In this document: piece after piece, positions 16,752 through 25,096 of the stretch
Layout: the number at the start of each line of letters is the position of its first letter
Position numbering within the stretch: the first letter of the stretch is position 1
Assembly: GCF_001428045.1 (NCBI RefSeq)
Contig: NZ_LMSD01000023.1
Location: forward strand, 372,001 to 436,000
DNA length: 64,000 nt
From: Paenibacillus sp. Soil750
GTDB lineage: Bacteria; Bacillota; Bacilli; Paenibacillales; NBRC-103111
Direction of reading: 5' to 3'
Made by a program: the position numbers and the translations under genes
Notes under the pieces: generated by a model
The model's database searches: none
Told to the model about the DNA's origin: nothing
What the model saw: only the letters and a program-made list of their open reading frames with translations

Positions 16752-17687
16752 ATGGTGAATTCCGAGCAAACCGTGCTGCTCAAGGCGAGAAAGGCACCTA
16801 CACGCATTCTTGAAAATAGTGTCGACAGAATGTATTTGTTCTTTGTCTATATATTTCTGATTATTTGCTTAATCATTGTGGCATACCCGCTCATTTATAT
16901 CGTTAGTTCATCGTTCAGCTCCTCGTCAGCTGTGATCTCAGGCAAGGTGTGGTTGTTCCCAGTTGAGCCAACCCTTCGAGGGTACAAAGCCGTATTTCAG
17001 AATCCGCAAATCCTGACGGGCTACGGGAATTCTTTGTTCTATCTATTCTTCGGGACACTGCTTAGCGTGATGTTGACGATAACAGCGGCATACCCGCTTT
17101 CGCGCAAAAATTTTTATGGACGCAACGTCATCACCGCACTGTTTATTTTTACAATGCTGTTCAACGGAGGATTAATTCCCTACTATTTAACTGTTAAAGG
17201 AATGGGGTTGCTCGACACGAGATGGGCAATGATTATTCCAGGCGCCATTTCGGTATGGCAGGTCATTCTTGCAAGGACGTTTTTTCAAACCTCAATTCCT
17301 TCGGAATTAACGGAGGCAGCACATTTAGATGGATGCAGCGATTTTAAGTTTCTACTCCGCATTGTCATCCCGTTGTCTAAACCGATCATTGCCGTTCTCG
17401 TGCTTATGTATGCGATTGGTTATTGGAACTCTTATTTTGAAGCATTAATTTTCTTGAAATCGGCTAAATTGTATCCGTTGCAGCTTATTTTACGAAATAT
17501 TCTGATCTTGAACTCCATTGATCCAACGATGATTAAGGATGTCAAAGAACTTGCGGATCGGCAAGGGTTAAAAGAACTTCTTAAATATTCACTGATCGTC
17601 GTGGCGAGCGCGCCTGTTCTCATGTTATATCCGTTTGTACAAAAGCATTTTGTAAAAGGACTTTTGATTGGTTCACTGAAAGGTTGA
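16752..17687 (+). CDS. ABC transporter permease, LplC/YtcP type (locus 1)
   Basis: A 311-aa partner permease with six membrane segments and the EAA loop EAAHLDGCSDFKFLLRIVIP. The family motif NGGLIPYYLTVKGMGLLDTRW is present, as is the usual C-terminal KHFVKGLLIGSLKG. It starts 12 bp after the first permease with a GGAGG site. It forms the transmembrane heterodimer with the preceding product and receives substrate from the lipoprotein encoded next. Confidence 0.92.
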   Translation: MVNSEQTVLLKARKAPTRILENSVDRMYLFFVYIFLIICLIIVAYPLIYIVSSSFSSSSAVISGKVWLFPVEPTLRGYKAVFQNPQILTGYGNSLFYLFFGTLLSVMLTITAAYPLSRKNFYGRNVITALFIFTMLFNGGLIPYYLTVKGMGLLDTRWAMIIPGAISVWQVILARTFFQTSIPSELTEAAHLDGCSDFKFLLRIVIPLSKPIIAVLVLMYAIGYWNSYFEALIFLKSAKLYPLQLILRNILILNSIDPTMIKDVKELADRQGLKELLKYSLIVVASAPVLMLYPFVQKHFVKGLLIGSLKG

Positions 17688-17783
17688 CATCAGGTACACA
17701 ATGAGGGGAGGGATGCCGGGAAATTGTTAAGGTTGTGTCCACATGGAAATTGAATAGCTATGAAAAACAAGGAGGGTTTACGC

Positions 17784-19487
17784 ATGGTAAATAAAGGAAC
17801 CAGAAAAACTTGGTTATCGGCGGTCCTGATTTTATTTATAACATTGCCTGTAGTGGGCTGCACGTCCAATGATGATCCACAAGGTAGTGCTAGTCCAACA
17901 GGGGCTGCAAGCTCTGATGGCGGAAAAGACGTTAGTACAACTGGCTTTCCGATTGCAAAAAATAAAATTACAATGAGTGCCTTCGCGCCTCAATCTGCGA
18001 ATATTGCCGATTTGAATACGAATTGGTTCACCAAATATTTGGAAGGTAAGACGAATATTCATTTGAACTGGCAGCTAGTGCCTGGAGAAACAGCGGCATT
18101 GAATGAGAAAAAGCAGTTGTTGCTAGCAAGTGGTGACTATCCCGATATTTTCATGCAAGGTAATCTAACGAAAGAGGAGCAGCTGTTATACGGTCAACAA
18201 GGCGTCCTTCTCCCTTTAAACAAGTTGATTGATCAATACGCGCCGAATATTAAGAAAGCGTTCACAGATATTCCGTACTTACAGAAGGCGATTACAGCAC
18301 CTGACGGCAACATTTATGCGATACCATCCGTGAATGAGTGCTACCACTGTCAGTTTTCTGCCAAAATGTGGGTGAATACGAAATGGCTGCAAAAACTGGG
18401 CCTTAACGCACCGAAGACGACCGACGATTTCTATAACATGTTAAAAGCGTTTAAGGAAAAGGATCCGAATGGGAATGGCAAAGCAGACGAAATTGCGTTC
18501 ACGGGCTCACCAACGGGTTGGCATACGGATATTGAGACATTCGTCATGAATGCGTTCGTATATTTCAATGCGGACAACAATTATTTCATGATGAACGGAG
18601 GCAAGCTGGCAACCTCGGTCGACCAACCAGGCTTCAAAAAAGGTTTGCAATTCTTAAACAAACTGTATGCGGAAGGTTTGATTGATAAGGAAGCCTTTAC
18701 GCAGAAATCGGATGCGCTTTCCCAAAAAGGGAATAGTCCTGGTGTTGCGATAGCTGGTGCGATTCCTGCAGGCTGGTTCGGCGAATTCACAGATGCCTCA
18801 CCAACGGCAACGCGCCACAAAGACTATGATCCAATTGCGCCACTTACGGGTCCAGATGGTGCGTCGTTCGCAGCTCACTACATTGGCATTGGAAACTCGG
18901 TGTTTGCCGTGACGAATAAAAATAAAAATCCGGAAGCCGCAATTCGTCTAGCCGATTATCTCTATTCGGATGAGGGCACGACATTGTCCAACTTCGGGGA
19001 AGAAGGCCGAAACTGGGTGAAAGCGGATGCGAATGATAAGAACACACGCGGAACCGCTGCTAAGTTCAAGGTGAAAGAAACGACTTATGGTGTAGGTCAG
19101 GTGCAGAACGACCATTGGAATCAAATGGGACCAGGACTTCGTTCCTCCGAATATCGAGAAACTGCCTATGCAGCAAGCCAAGACATCTATACGATGGATG
19201 GTTTGGAAACCCGTCTTTACAAGGCTACCAAAGAATTGTATGAGGGACACCAACCGAAAGAAGAGTTCCCGACGGATATTTTCTTAACGAACGATCAGGC
19301 TAATCAAGTGAAGCAATTGAAGCCGATTATTACGGATTACGTCAAGCAGTCTATGCTGCAGTTCATCATGGGAGCCAAAAGCATTGACAAAGATTGGGAT
19401 GCTTATGTGAAGGGTCTTAAAGATTCCGGCATGGATCAATTCATCAAAATCTATCAGGATGCTTACGATAAAGTGTATAAAAAGTGA
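17784..19487 (+). CDS. Extracellular solute-binding lipoprotein (LplA/YtcQ type, locus 1)
   Basis: A ~567-aa lipoprotein. ATG 17784 (MVNKGTRKTWL) follows AAGGAGGG; the in-frame ATG 17760 lies ahead of that site and is rejected. The leader ends in the lipobox VVGC, with a Ser/Gly/Ala-rich linker after the lipidated Cys. The mature part is a family-1-type sugar-binding fold with the typical DPNGNGKADEIAFTG turn, which often binds calcium in large LplA-type proteins. It captures an oligosaccharide for the two upstream permeases; the adjacent GH29 gene suggests a fucose-containing ligand. Confidence 0.92.
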   Translation: MVNKGTRKTWLSAVLILFITLPVVGCTSNDDPQGSASPTGAASSDGGKDVSTTGFPIAKNKITMSAFAPQSANIADLNTNWFTKYLEGKTNIHLNWQLVPGETAALNEKKQLLLASGDYPDIFMQGNLTKEEQLLYGQQGVLLPLNKLIDQYAPNIKKAFTDIPYLQKAITAPDGNIYAIPSVNECYHCQFSAKMWVNTKWLQKLGLNAPKTTDDFYNMLKAFKEKDPNGNGKADEIAFTGSPTGWHTDIETFVMNAFVYFNADNNYFMMNGGKLATSVDQPGFKKGLQFLNKLYAEGLIDKEAFTQKSDALSQKGNSPGVAIAGAIPAGWFGEFTDASPTATRHKDYDPIAPLTGPDGASFAAHYIGIGNSVFAVTNKNKNPEAAIRLADYLYSDEGTTLSNFGEEGRNWVKADANDKNTRGTAAKFKVKETTYGVGQVQNDHWNQMGPGLRSSEYRETAYAASQDIYTMDGLETRLYKATKELYEGHQPKEEFPTDIFLTNDQANQVKQLKPIITDYVKQSMLQFIMGAKSIDKDWDAYVKGLKDSGMDQFIKIYQDAYDKVYKK

Positions 19488-19522
19488 TGTCAGATAACGA
19501 TTCGCCAAAATGGAGGGAAAAC

Positions 19523-20797
19523 ATGAACAAGCGTTGGGAACGAACAGATTGGTTCCGAGAAGCAAGGTTCGGCATGTTTATTCACTGGGGATTGTATGCA
19601 ATCCCCGCTAGGGGGGAGTGGGTCCGAAGTGTCGAGAAACTGAGTAATGAGGCGTACGAACCGTACTTCCGAGAGTTTCGACCGGACCGCTATGACCCGC
19701 GAGCTTGGGCAAGGGCAGCGAAAGCGGCGGGGCAGCAATATGCTGTCTTAACGACGAAGCATCATGATGGCTTCTGTTTATTTGACAGCGAATTTACGGA
19801 CTACAAAGCGACGAACACACCTGCGCAGCGAGATTTGATCAAGGAATATGTAGAAGCCTTTCGCGATGAAGGATTGAAGGTCGGCTTTTATTATTCACTG
19901 ATTGATTGGCATCACGATGATTATCCGGCGTATGGGGATCGCATTCATCCGATGAGAGACAATGAAGCTTATGCAAACCGGTCCATCCAATTCGAGCGTT
20001 ATGTGGATTTTTTGCATGCACAAGTGAAAGAGTTACTTACAAATTATGGTAAAATAGATATCATGTGGTTCGATTTCTCCTACGATGATATGACAGGTGA
20101 GAAGTGGAGGGCAACGGAGCTGGTTAACCTGATTCGCTCGCTGCAACCAGACATTATTATTGACAATCGGCTCGGTGGAGATATTAAAAAGTCAGAACCG
20201 GAAGTATACGCCGGCGACTTTTATTCTCCTGAGCAAATCGTTCCTCCCGGCGGGATTGTTGACGAAAACGGATTAAATGTACCCTGGGAGGCCTGTATTA
20301 CACTCAACGACAATTGGGGCTATCATGCGAAGGATTTTGCCTACAAATCACCGAAACAGGTCGTTCGAGCTTTAGTCGAATGCATCAGTAAGAACGGCAA
20401 TATGCTTCTAAATGTCGGACCAGATGCAAGAGGAGAAATTCCAACGGAATCCACTCGAATTTTGACCTCGGTTGGTGAATGGATGCGGCGTAATGGGGAA
20501 AGTATTTATGGCTGCGGAGCTTCTTCACTACCGAAGCCTGAATGGGGACGCTATACACAGAACGGGAATATGCTATATGCCCACGTATTTGATCGAGGTA
20601 TCGGACCGATTTATTTCCAGGGGCTTAAGGGGAAAATCAAGAAGGCGAGGCTCCTCGCAGACGGTTCAGAACTAAAGGTTTCTATACCATGGATGGCAGA
20701 ACATTATTCGGATACTGAAAGCGGGGCATTCATTCATTTGACCGGCGCCGAACTACCAGACGATATGGATACGGTGATCGCGCTGGAAATCGAATAA
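19523..20797 (+). CDS. Alpha-L-fucosidase, glycoside hydrolase family 29
   Basis: A ~424-aa GH29 enzyme. The N-terminal barrel start RFGMFIHWGLYAIPARGEW and the motif LTTKHHDGFCLFDSE are diagnostic. The likely nucleophile Asp is in IDIMWFDFSYDD (~residue 190). The C-terminal part is a beta-sandwich. There is no signal peptide, so hydrolysis of alpha-L-fucosides would occur in the cytoplasm after import by the upstream transporter. ATG 19523 has GGAGGG just before it; an earlier in-frame ATG at 19484 overlaps the lipoprotein stop and lacks a site. Linkage specificity (alpha-1,6, 1,3 or 1,4) cannot be read directly. Confidence 0.93.
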   Translation: MNKRWERTDWFREARFGMFIHWGLYAIPARGEWVRSVEKLSNEAYEPYFREFRPDRYDPRAWARAAKAAGQQYAVLTTKHHDGFCLFDSEFTDYKATNTPAQRDLIKEYVEAFRDEGLKVGFYYSLIDWHHDDYPAYGDRIHPMRDNEAYANRSIQFERYVDFLHAQVKELLTNYGKIDIMWFDFSYDDMTGEKWRATELVNLIRSLQPDIIIDNRLGGDIKKSEPEVYAGDFYSPEQIVPPGGIVDENGLNVPWEACITLNDNWGYHAKDFAYKSPKQVVRALVECISKNGNMLLNVGPDARGEIPTESTRILTSVGEWMRRNGESIYGCGASSLPKPEWGRYTQNGNMLYAHVFDRGIGPIYFQGLKGKIKKARLLADGSELKVSIPWMAEHYSDTESGAFIHLTGAELPDDMDTVIALEIE

Positions 20798-20817
20798 GAG
20801 GCAGAGGTGAATAAGCG

Positions 20818-21690
20818 TTGAAAATCGGTCTTAGCACATATAGCTTACTGGGTGCATTAAAAACAGGGGAAATGACAGTCCTAGACGTCATACAGTGGAT
20901 TTCAGATCATGGCGGCGAACATATGGAAATCGTCCCCTACGGTTTTACACTGATTGACCAGCCCGAGCTAACAGCCGCAGTCCGATCTAAAGCTAAGGAA
21001 GTTGGCATTGAACTATCCAATTATTCGATGCCGGCTAACTTTGTCCAGGAGTCGGAAGAGGCATTCGAAGCAGAGATAGTAAGAGTCAAGCAGCATGTTG
21101 ATTTGGTGAATAGGCTAGGTATGACACATATGCGGCATGATGTAACAGCTTTTACCTTACCGACTGACAAGATGACGATTCAATGGTTCGAAGCGAATTT
21201 ACACGCGATGGTAAGAGGAAGTCGTCTCATTGCCGATTATGCGGCGCAGTACGGGATCACCACGACCATTGAAAACCACGGCTTCAGCGTACAGGCAAGT
21301 GATCGTGTACAACGCGTTCTAACGGAGGTTAATCGCCCTAACTTTAAGACGACACTGGATATCGGCAATTTCATGTGTGTAGATGAGCAGCCGCTTATCG
21401 GTGTGCGTAAAAATTTGCCCTATGCTTCACTGATCCATGTAAAGGATTTTTACTTCAGACCGTACGATGAGCATCCCGGCGAAGGTGCTTGGTTTACAAC
21501 CGCGAATGGCAACTATTTAAGAGGCGCGATCGTCGGTCAAGGAGATATCGACATGCGTCGAATCATGAAGCTCATTAAGGATTCAGGATACAACGGTTAT
21601 CTTACCATTGAATTTGAAGGTATGGAGGAATGCAGGGCAGCTTCGAAGATCGCGATGGACAATGCAAGGCGGTTGTGGCATGAGGTATAG
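20818..21690 (+). CDS. Sugar phosphate isomerase/epimerase (xylose isomerase-like TIM barrel)
   Basis: A 290-aa AP-endonuclease-2/xylose-isomerase-like barrel. Putative metal ligands lie in TTIENHG (Glu), TTLDIGNFM (Asp), LIHVKDFYFRP (His) and YLTIEFEGMEE (Glu near the C-terminus), the usual order for this superfamily. TTG 20818 follows GAGGTGA. In the operon it probably handles a sugar released after defucosylation, but members act on many ketoses and inositols, so the substrate is open. Confidence 0.85.
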   Translation: MKIGLSTYSLLGALKTGEMTVLDVIQWISDHGGEHMEIVPYGFTLIDQPELTAAVRSKAKEVGIELSNYSMPANFVQESEEAFEAEIVRVKQHVDLVNRLGMTHMRHDVTAFTLPTDKMTIQWFEANLHAMVRGSRLIADYAAQYGITTTIENHGFSVQASDRVQRVLTEVNRPNFKTTLDIGNFMCVDEQPLIGVRKNLPYASLIHVKDFYFRPYDEHPGEGAWFTTANGNYLRGAIVGQGDIDMRRIMKLIKDSGYNGYLTIEFEGMEECRAASKIAMDNARRLWHEV

Positions 21691-21708
21691 AGAGGTACGA
21701 AACTACAT

Positions 21709-22737
21709 ATGACGAATGCAGCATTGCTAGTGGAAGAATGGCGTGGACAATTAGTGGAATGCGAATTTTGGGGACATGTGGTTGGGATCGACCTGCAGGG
21801 TAATATCCGATATCAGGTAGGCGATCCCCATCATGTTACGTATTTACGATCGGCGGCAAAGCCTTTCCAAGCGATTCCCTTTTTTCGCAGACAGCTTCAT
21901 ACGAAATATGATCTAACCTTGGAGGAACAGGCTATTCTAACAGCCTCGCATCGAGGTCAGTCGTTTCATGTGAATACTTTAGAAAGGTTGCTCATTAAGC
22001 TTGGTTTGCATGAAAAGCTATTGGTTTGCGGGGCATCCTTTCCTCTGCATACGGCAAGCCATTATCGAATGCTTCATGATGGTCATCTGGAAAGGAAGCT
22101 CTATCATAACTGTTCAGGGAAGCACATAGGCATGCTTGCCGTATGTCAGGCAGAAGAATACGCGCTTCATGGATATGAAAAGGATGACCATCCGCTGCAG
22201 CAGGAGATTCGAGCGATCATAGGCGAAATGGCAGGCCTTCAGGGCGATCGCATACAGCTTGGTATAGACGGCTGCGGACTTCCTGTCTATGCGATGCCCT
22301 TGTACCATGCGGCGCAAGCGTTTCTTAAGCTCGCACATCCCGAACTGATTGAGGATTCAGCCACTTCCGCTGCTGTGCGCGACTTGACCGCAGCCATGAA
22401 TGGCTGTCCGGATTGGGTATCTGGAACAGGGCTCATCTGTCCAGCGTTGTTGTATGATGCTAATATTGTTGCGAAAGGTGGAGCAAAAGGCATCTACTGT
22501 TTTGCTCTGAAGCGAGAGAGATTGGCTTTTGCTTTAAAGGTTGCAGATGGAAGTGAAGAAAAGTGGGCGTATGTCGTGGCTGCCATTCTTACTCAAATTG
22601 GATATCAGGATGAGACTACAATTGCGCGTCTCCGTATGTTGTGTCCAGATGAAATACGCAATAGCTTAGGGTCTGTAGTTGGTCAGTATCGAATCGGATT
22701 TCAACTGGAGAGAACAGCCTCATGTCCCCCTATTTAG
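21709..22737 (+). CDS. Asparaginase (asparaginase II family)
   Basis: A 342-aa protein of the L-asparaginase II family (the Rhizobium etli-type group, unlike AnsA/AnsB). Visible motifs are RSAAKPFQAIPFF (~45-57), ILTASHRGQSFHVNTL, HNCSGKHIGMLAVC and QLGIDGCGLPVYAMPL. It would hydrolyse L-Asn to Asp and ammonia in the cytoplasm. It is the last gene of the fucosidase operon, starting 18 bp after the isomerase, and is followed by a terminator. An asparaginase in a fucosidase operon suggests use of N-glycan-derived fucosyl-GlcNAc-Asn, with Asn recovered at the end; this is inference. Confidence 0.85.
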   Translation: MTNAALLVEEWRGQLVECEFWGHVVGIDLQGNIRYQVGDPHHVTYLRSAAKPFQAIPFFRRQLHTKYDLTLEEQAILTASHRGQSFHVNTLERLLIKLGLHEKLLVCGASFPLHTASHYRMLHDGHLERKLYHNCSGKHIGMLAVCQAEEYALHGYEKDDHPLQQEIRAIIGEMAGLQGDRIQLGIDGCGLPVYAMPLYHAAQAFLKLAHPELIEDSATSAAVRDLTAAMNGCPDWVSGTGLICPALLYDANIVAKGGAKGIYCFALKRERLAFALKVADGSEEKWAYVVAAILTQIGYQDETTIARLRMLCPDEIRNSLGSVVGQYRIGFQLERTASCPPI

Positions 22738-22770
22738 TTCTTCGCAACATTTTCTGATTGGATAAACCTT

Positions 22771-22806
22771 AGACCCTCAGCCCATTGCTGCGGGTCTCTT
22801 TTTTTA
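22771..22806 (+). terminator. Terminator of the locus 1 operon
   Basis: AGACCC pairs with GGGTCT with an inner CAGC/GCTG stem, followed by CTTTTTTT. It is 33 bp after the asparaginase stop. Confidence 0.8.
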
Positions 22807-22906
22807 CTGCTCAACTAAAGGGCAGAATAGTCCCAATATATGGTATATTTTATTTAATAACATTTTTTCTACAATAGACCTGTGCGAAGAAAATTTAGAT
22901 TTCCAC

Positions 22907-22937
22907 TTGATCCTTACGTAACGTAATGATTTATAGT
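22907..22937 (+). promoter_or_regulatory. MerR-type promoter: palindromic operator in a 19-bp spacer
   Basis: TTGATC (22907-22912) and TATAGT (22932-22937) are separated by exactly 19 bp. The spacer contains the perfect inverted repeat TTACGT-A-ACGTAA (22914-22926). An over-long spacer filled by a palindrome is the hallmark of promoters activated by MerR-family regulators, which twist the DNA to realign the two boxes. It drives the reductase gene at 23017. No merR gene is present in the window. Confidence 0.75.
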
Positions 22938-23016
22938 GAACGTAAGAGCAGGACGAACCACGAGCCTACTGCCAAAAAAACGAACAACTAAATTCGAAAT
23001 CGGAGGAGAAGCAAAC

Positions 23017-23586
23017 ATGAGAAAACTTGTATTGTTCATGCATGTGTCGATGGACGGGTATGCGTCAGATTCGAACGGAGGACTAGATTGGATTCCGTAC
23101 AACGAGGAATTAGAGAAATACGCCGAGGAGGTCGTAGCTGAAGTCGGCTCTCCCGTATACGGACGCACGACGTATCGGATGATGGAGAGCTACTGGCCCA
23201 CGGTGCTGGACGATCCGAATGCGTCGAGGCACGGGATGGAGCATGCCAAATGGCTGCAGGATGTTAAGAAGATCGTCATTTCCGGCTCAATGGACATTGT
23301 GGAATGGAACAATACGATGTTGATCAAGGACAATATCGCAGAGGAAATCAAGGCGCTCAAGGAGCAGCCTGGCAAAAATCTCGTTATCTTCGGTAGTCCG
23401 GGGGCGGCGAAGACGTTGCTTGAGCTCGGCCTGATCGACGAATTCCTACTGACGATTTGTCCGGTCATCTTGGGCGGCGGAAAATCGGCATTCCACCGCG
23501 ACGGTGAGAAAATCAGGCTCAAGCTGCTGTCCAGCCGAACGCTCAAGTCGGGCATTATCGCGGCCCGCTATGAGTTGGAGAAATAG
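23017..23586 (+). CDS. Dihydrofolate reductase-like protein (RibD C-terminal domain family)
   Basis: A 189-aa single-domain protein of the DHFR/RibD-C fold. The start RKLVLFMHVSMDGYASDSNG, the YGRTTYRMM segment (~53-61), KIVISGSMD, and the C-terminal LVIFGSPGAAKTLLELGLID and LTICPVILGGGKS motifs are typical of YyaP/YwjB-like stand-alone members. These bind NADPH-like cofactors and their substrates are unknown. ATG 23017 sits behind GGAGGAG; an in-frame ATG at 22936 lies in the -10 box and cannot be the start. The MerR-type promoter suggests drug or stress induction. Confidence 0.88.
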   Translation: MRKLVLFMHVSMDGYASDSNGGLDWIPYNEELEKYAEEVVAEVGSPVYGRTTYRMMESYWPTVLDDPNASRHGMEHAKWLQDVKKIVISGSMDIVEWNNTMLIKDNIAEEIKALKEQPGKNLVIFGSPGAAKTLLELGLIDEFLLTICPVILGGGKSAFHRDGEKIRLKLLSSRTLKSGIIAARYELEK

Positions 23587-23806
23587 TCGTGCCGTACAAG
23601 GTGTTCTACTAACGGATAATTATAGCTGATTAGATATTAGGAGAAGGCAGTCGGCAGTAATAGTCACTTATTTTTTGATTTCATAGCAATGATAGAGTTG
23701 GGTAATAATGGGCTGAATCCTTAGTCATTCTGCTAAAGGAAAAAATTAGTTAAATAGCGGACATGGGGTGTAGATACCGCTGTTCTTCTCATTCTCTAGC
23801 TACTTA

Positions 23807-23865
23807 CCTGAAAACGAACAAAAAAGACGCTCTTGTTACCAGCGCCTTTTTTGTTCGTTTTCAGG
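23807..23865. terminator. Long near-perfect inverted repeat, probable bidirectional terminator
   Basis: Arms of about 24 bp (CCTGAAAACGAACAAAAAAG on the left, its complement on the right, one mismatch inside) flank a 12-base loop. A/T runs on both sides would give U-tracts in either direction. It ends eight bases before the stop of the small membrane protein on the minus strand. The stretch 23587-23806 shows no gene. Confidence 0.6.
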
Positions 23866-23872
23866 CAGGAAT

Positions 23873-24118
23873 TTATAATTTCGACAAGAGAATTGAAACA
23901 AGTATTCCTAAAATTGAAATCCATACGAAAACTGATTTAAATATACTTTTGACAATCGAGTCCTGACTTTTTAAATCATTACCATGGTTTTCATGCATGG
24001 CTAAATCGATATTTCCAATTGAATTAGAAGAACCTTTAGAACCTACGCCTTTAAAAAGTAAAGTTAATATAAGCAGAATTATAGAACTCATAAAAAGATA
24101 ATCAGAGATTTGTTTCAC
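23873..24118 (-). CDS. Small two-helix membrane protein, unknown
   Basis: About 81 aa from GTG 24118, which follows AAGGCGGTGG at eight bases; the longer frame to ATG 24163 has no ribosome site. The protein has a hydrophobic helix (SSIILLILTLLF), a polar middle rich in Ser/Asn/Asp (~40 residues), and a second helix (FVWISILGILVSILL) ending at the C-terminus. I do not recognise a family. Composition and start signals favour a real gene, and the long inverted repeat just downstream fits as its terminator. Confidence 0.5.
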   Translation of the reverse strand: MKQISDYLFMSSIILLILTLLFKGVGSKGSSNSIGNIDLAMHENHGNDLKSQDSIVKSIFKSVFVWISILGILVSILLSKL

Positions 24119-24297
24119 TTTATTAACCACCGCCTTATTAACAATATTAGCATATTTTAACATAGGTGTTAAGTAATTTGTAACTTTATCGTATATCCAT
24201 TGTAAAATCCCGATAGCCCAGGGGTTGCCTTGAAGCAGCTCCTTTCTGGCTTATTTAAGTTATGGGCAGATAAACTGAGTAAAGAATTAGTAAAGGA

Positions 24298-24873
24298 GTG
24301 AAAGCGACTCCTGGAATAGTTCAAGCGGTTGCAAGCTCCATTTTCAACATTAAGACTCAAATTTATGGATGGTTCAAGATTCAATTACAAGATGGAACTT
24401 ATAAATGGGTTAAATCGTATCCTCTATTTGAATCTGAGAGTGGTCCATTAATGCAATCTGACTTAGATAACGAAAAGATCACACTGCGAACCGCCACCCG
24501 TTATTTCGACATCGACGGTGACGCAAGCATTAGTCTACAAAATTGGCTACAGCCGGGAACATATGTAGCTGACAAAATAAATGAAGGCTGGGCACGTATC
24601 CAAACCCCATTCGGTTGGAAAGTGGTCAACCTTGATAGAGCACCATTTGAAAGACCTCAGGGTATTACATTAACACAAGAAAAAGTAAAATTAACCTCAG
24701 AAACAAAAACCTACTATTTCCCACTGACAGGAGAAGTTTTCCATAAAGCAGGAACCTTCAATGATCAGGAAGTCCTATCTTTTGAAAAGTGGATTTCACC
24801 AGAGGGGGTCAATTGGTATCATATTTCAACTTACAGTGGGATCGTTTGGGTACCAGATAAACCGTTTTCCTAA
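24298..24873 (+). CDS. SH3-like repeat protein, probably N-terminally truncated
   Basis: 191 aa without a signal peptide, composed of beta-rich repeats with Trp/Gly-Trp motifs (GWFKIQLQDGTYKWV, GWARIQTPFGWKVV, NWYHISTYSGIVWVP) separated by segments of the LRTATRYFDIDGD and LTSETKTYYFPLTGE type. These resemble bacterial SH3/GW-like wall-binding repeats of secreted Bacilli proteins. The GTG at 24298 directly abuts AAAGGAG with no spacing, and no leader is present, so this is likely the C-terminal part of a formerly larger exported protein. Upstream, a different frame (about 24208-24301) reads as protein-like and stops exactly here, consistent with decay. Confidence 0.5.
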   Translation: MKATPGIVQAVASSIFNIKTQIYGWFKIQLQDGTYKWVKSYPLFESESGPLMQSDLDNEKITLRTATRYFDIDGDASISLQNWLQPGTYVADKINEGWARIQTPFGWKVVNLDRAPFERPQGITLTQEKVKLTSETKTYYFPLTGEVFHKAGTFNDQEVLSFEKWISPEGVNWYHISTYSGIVWVPDKPFS

Positions 24874-24945
24874 ATGAATTCATTTCACGCGGAATGTTTC
24901 TAGCATTGCATTTTTACGATTTTCTACTCCTTTAGCATTATCTAC

Positions 24946-24989
24946 ATGCTGAGAATCCTTGATCTGACAAGGTTTCTCGGCATTTTTTA
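24946..24989 (+). terminator. Rho-independent terminator
   Basis: ATGCTGAGAATCCTTG pairs with CAAGGTTTCTCGGCAT (one mismatch and G-U pairs), followed by TTTTT. It closes the SH3-like gene and insulates the locus 2 operon. Confidence 0.75.
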
Positions 24990-25041
24990 CGTGCGGAAGT
25001 GAAAAAAACAAGTGTATGGAAATCATGTTATTTACGGATGT

Positions 25042-25055
25042 AGAAAGCGCTTTTA
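25042..25055 (+). promoter_or_regulatory. cre-like catabolite-response element
   Basis: AGAAAGCGCTTTTA matches 12 of 14 positions of the cre consensus with an intact AAGCGCTT core. It lies 41 bp before the locus 2 binding-protein start. Confidence 0.5.
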
Positions 25056-25096
25056 TTATAAAATGGAACACGCAAGCTATAAAGGGAGGAACGAAA

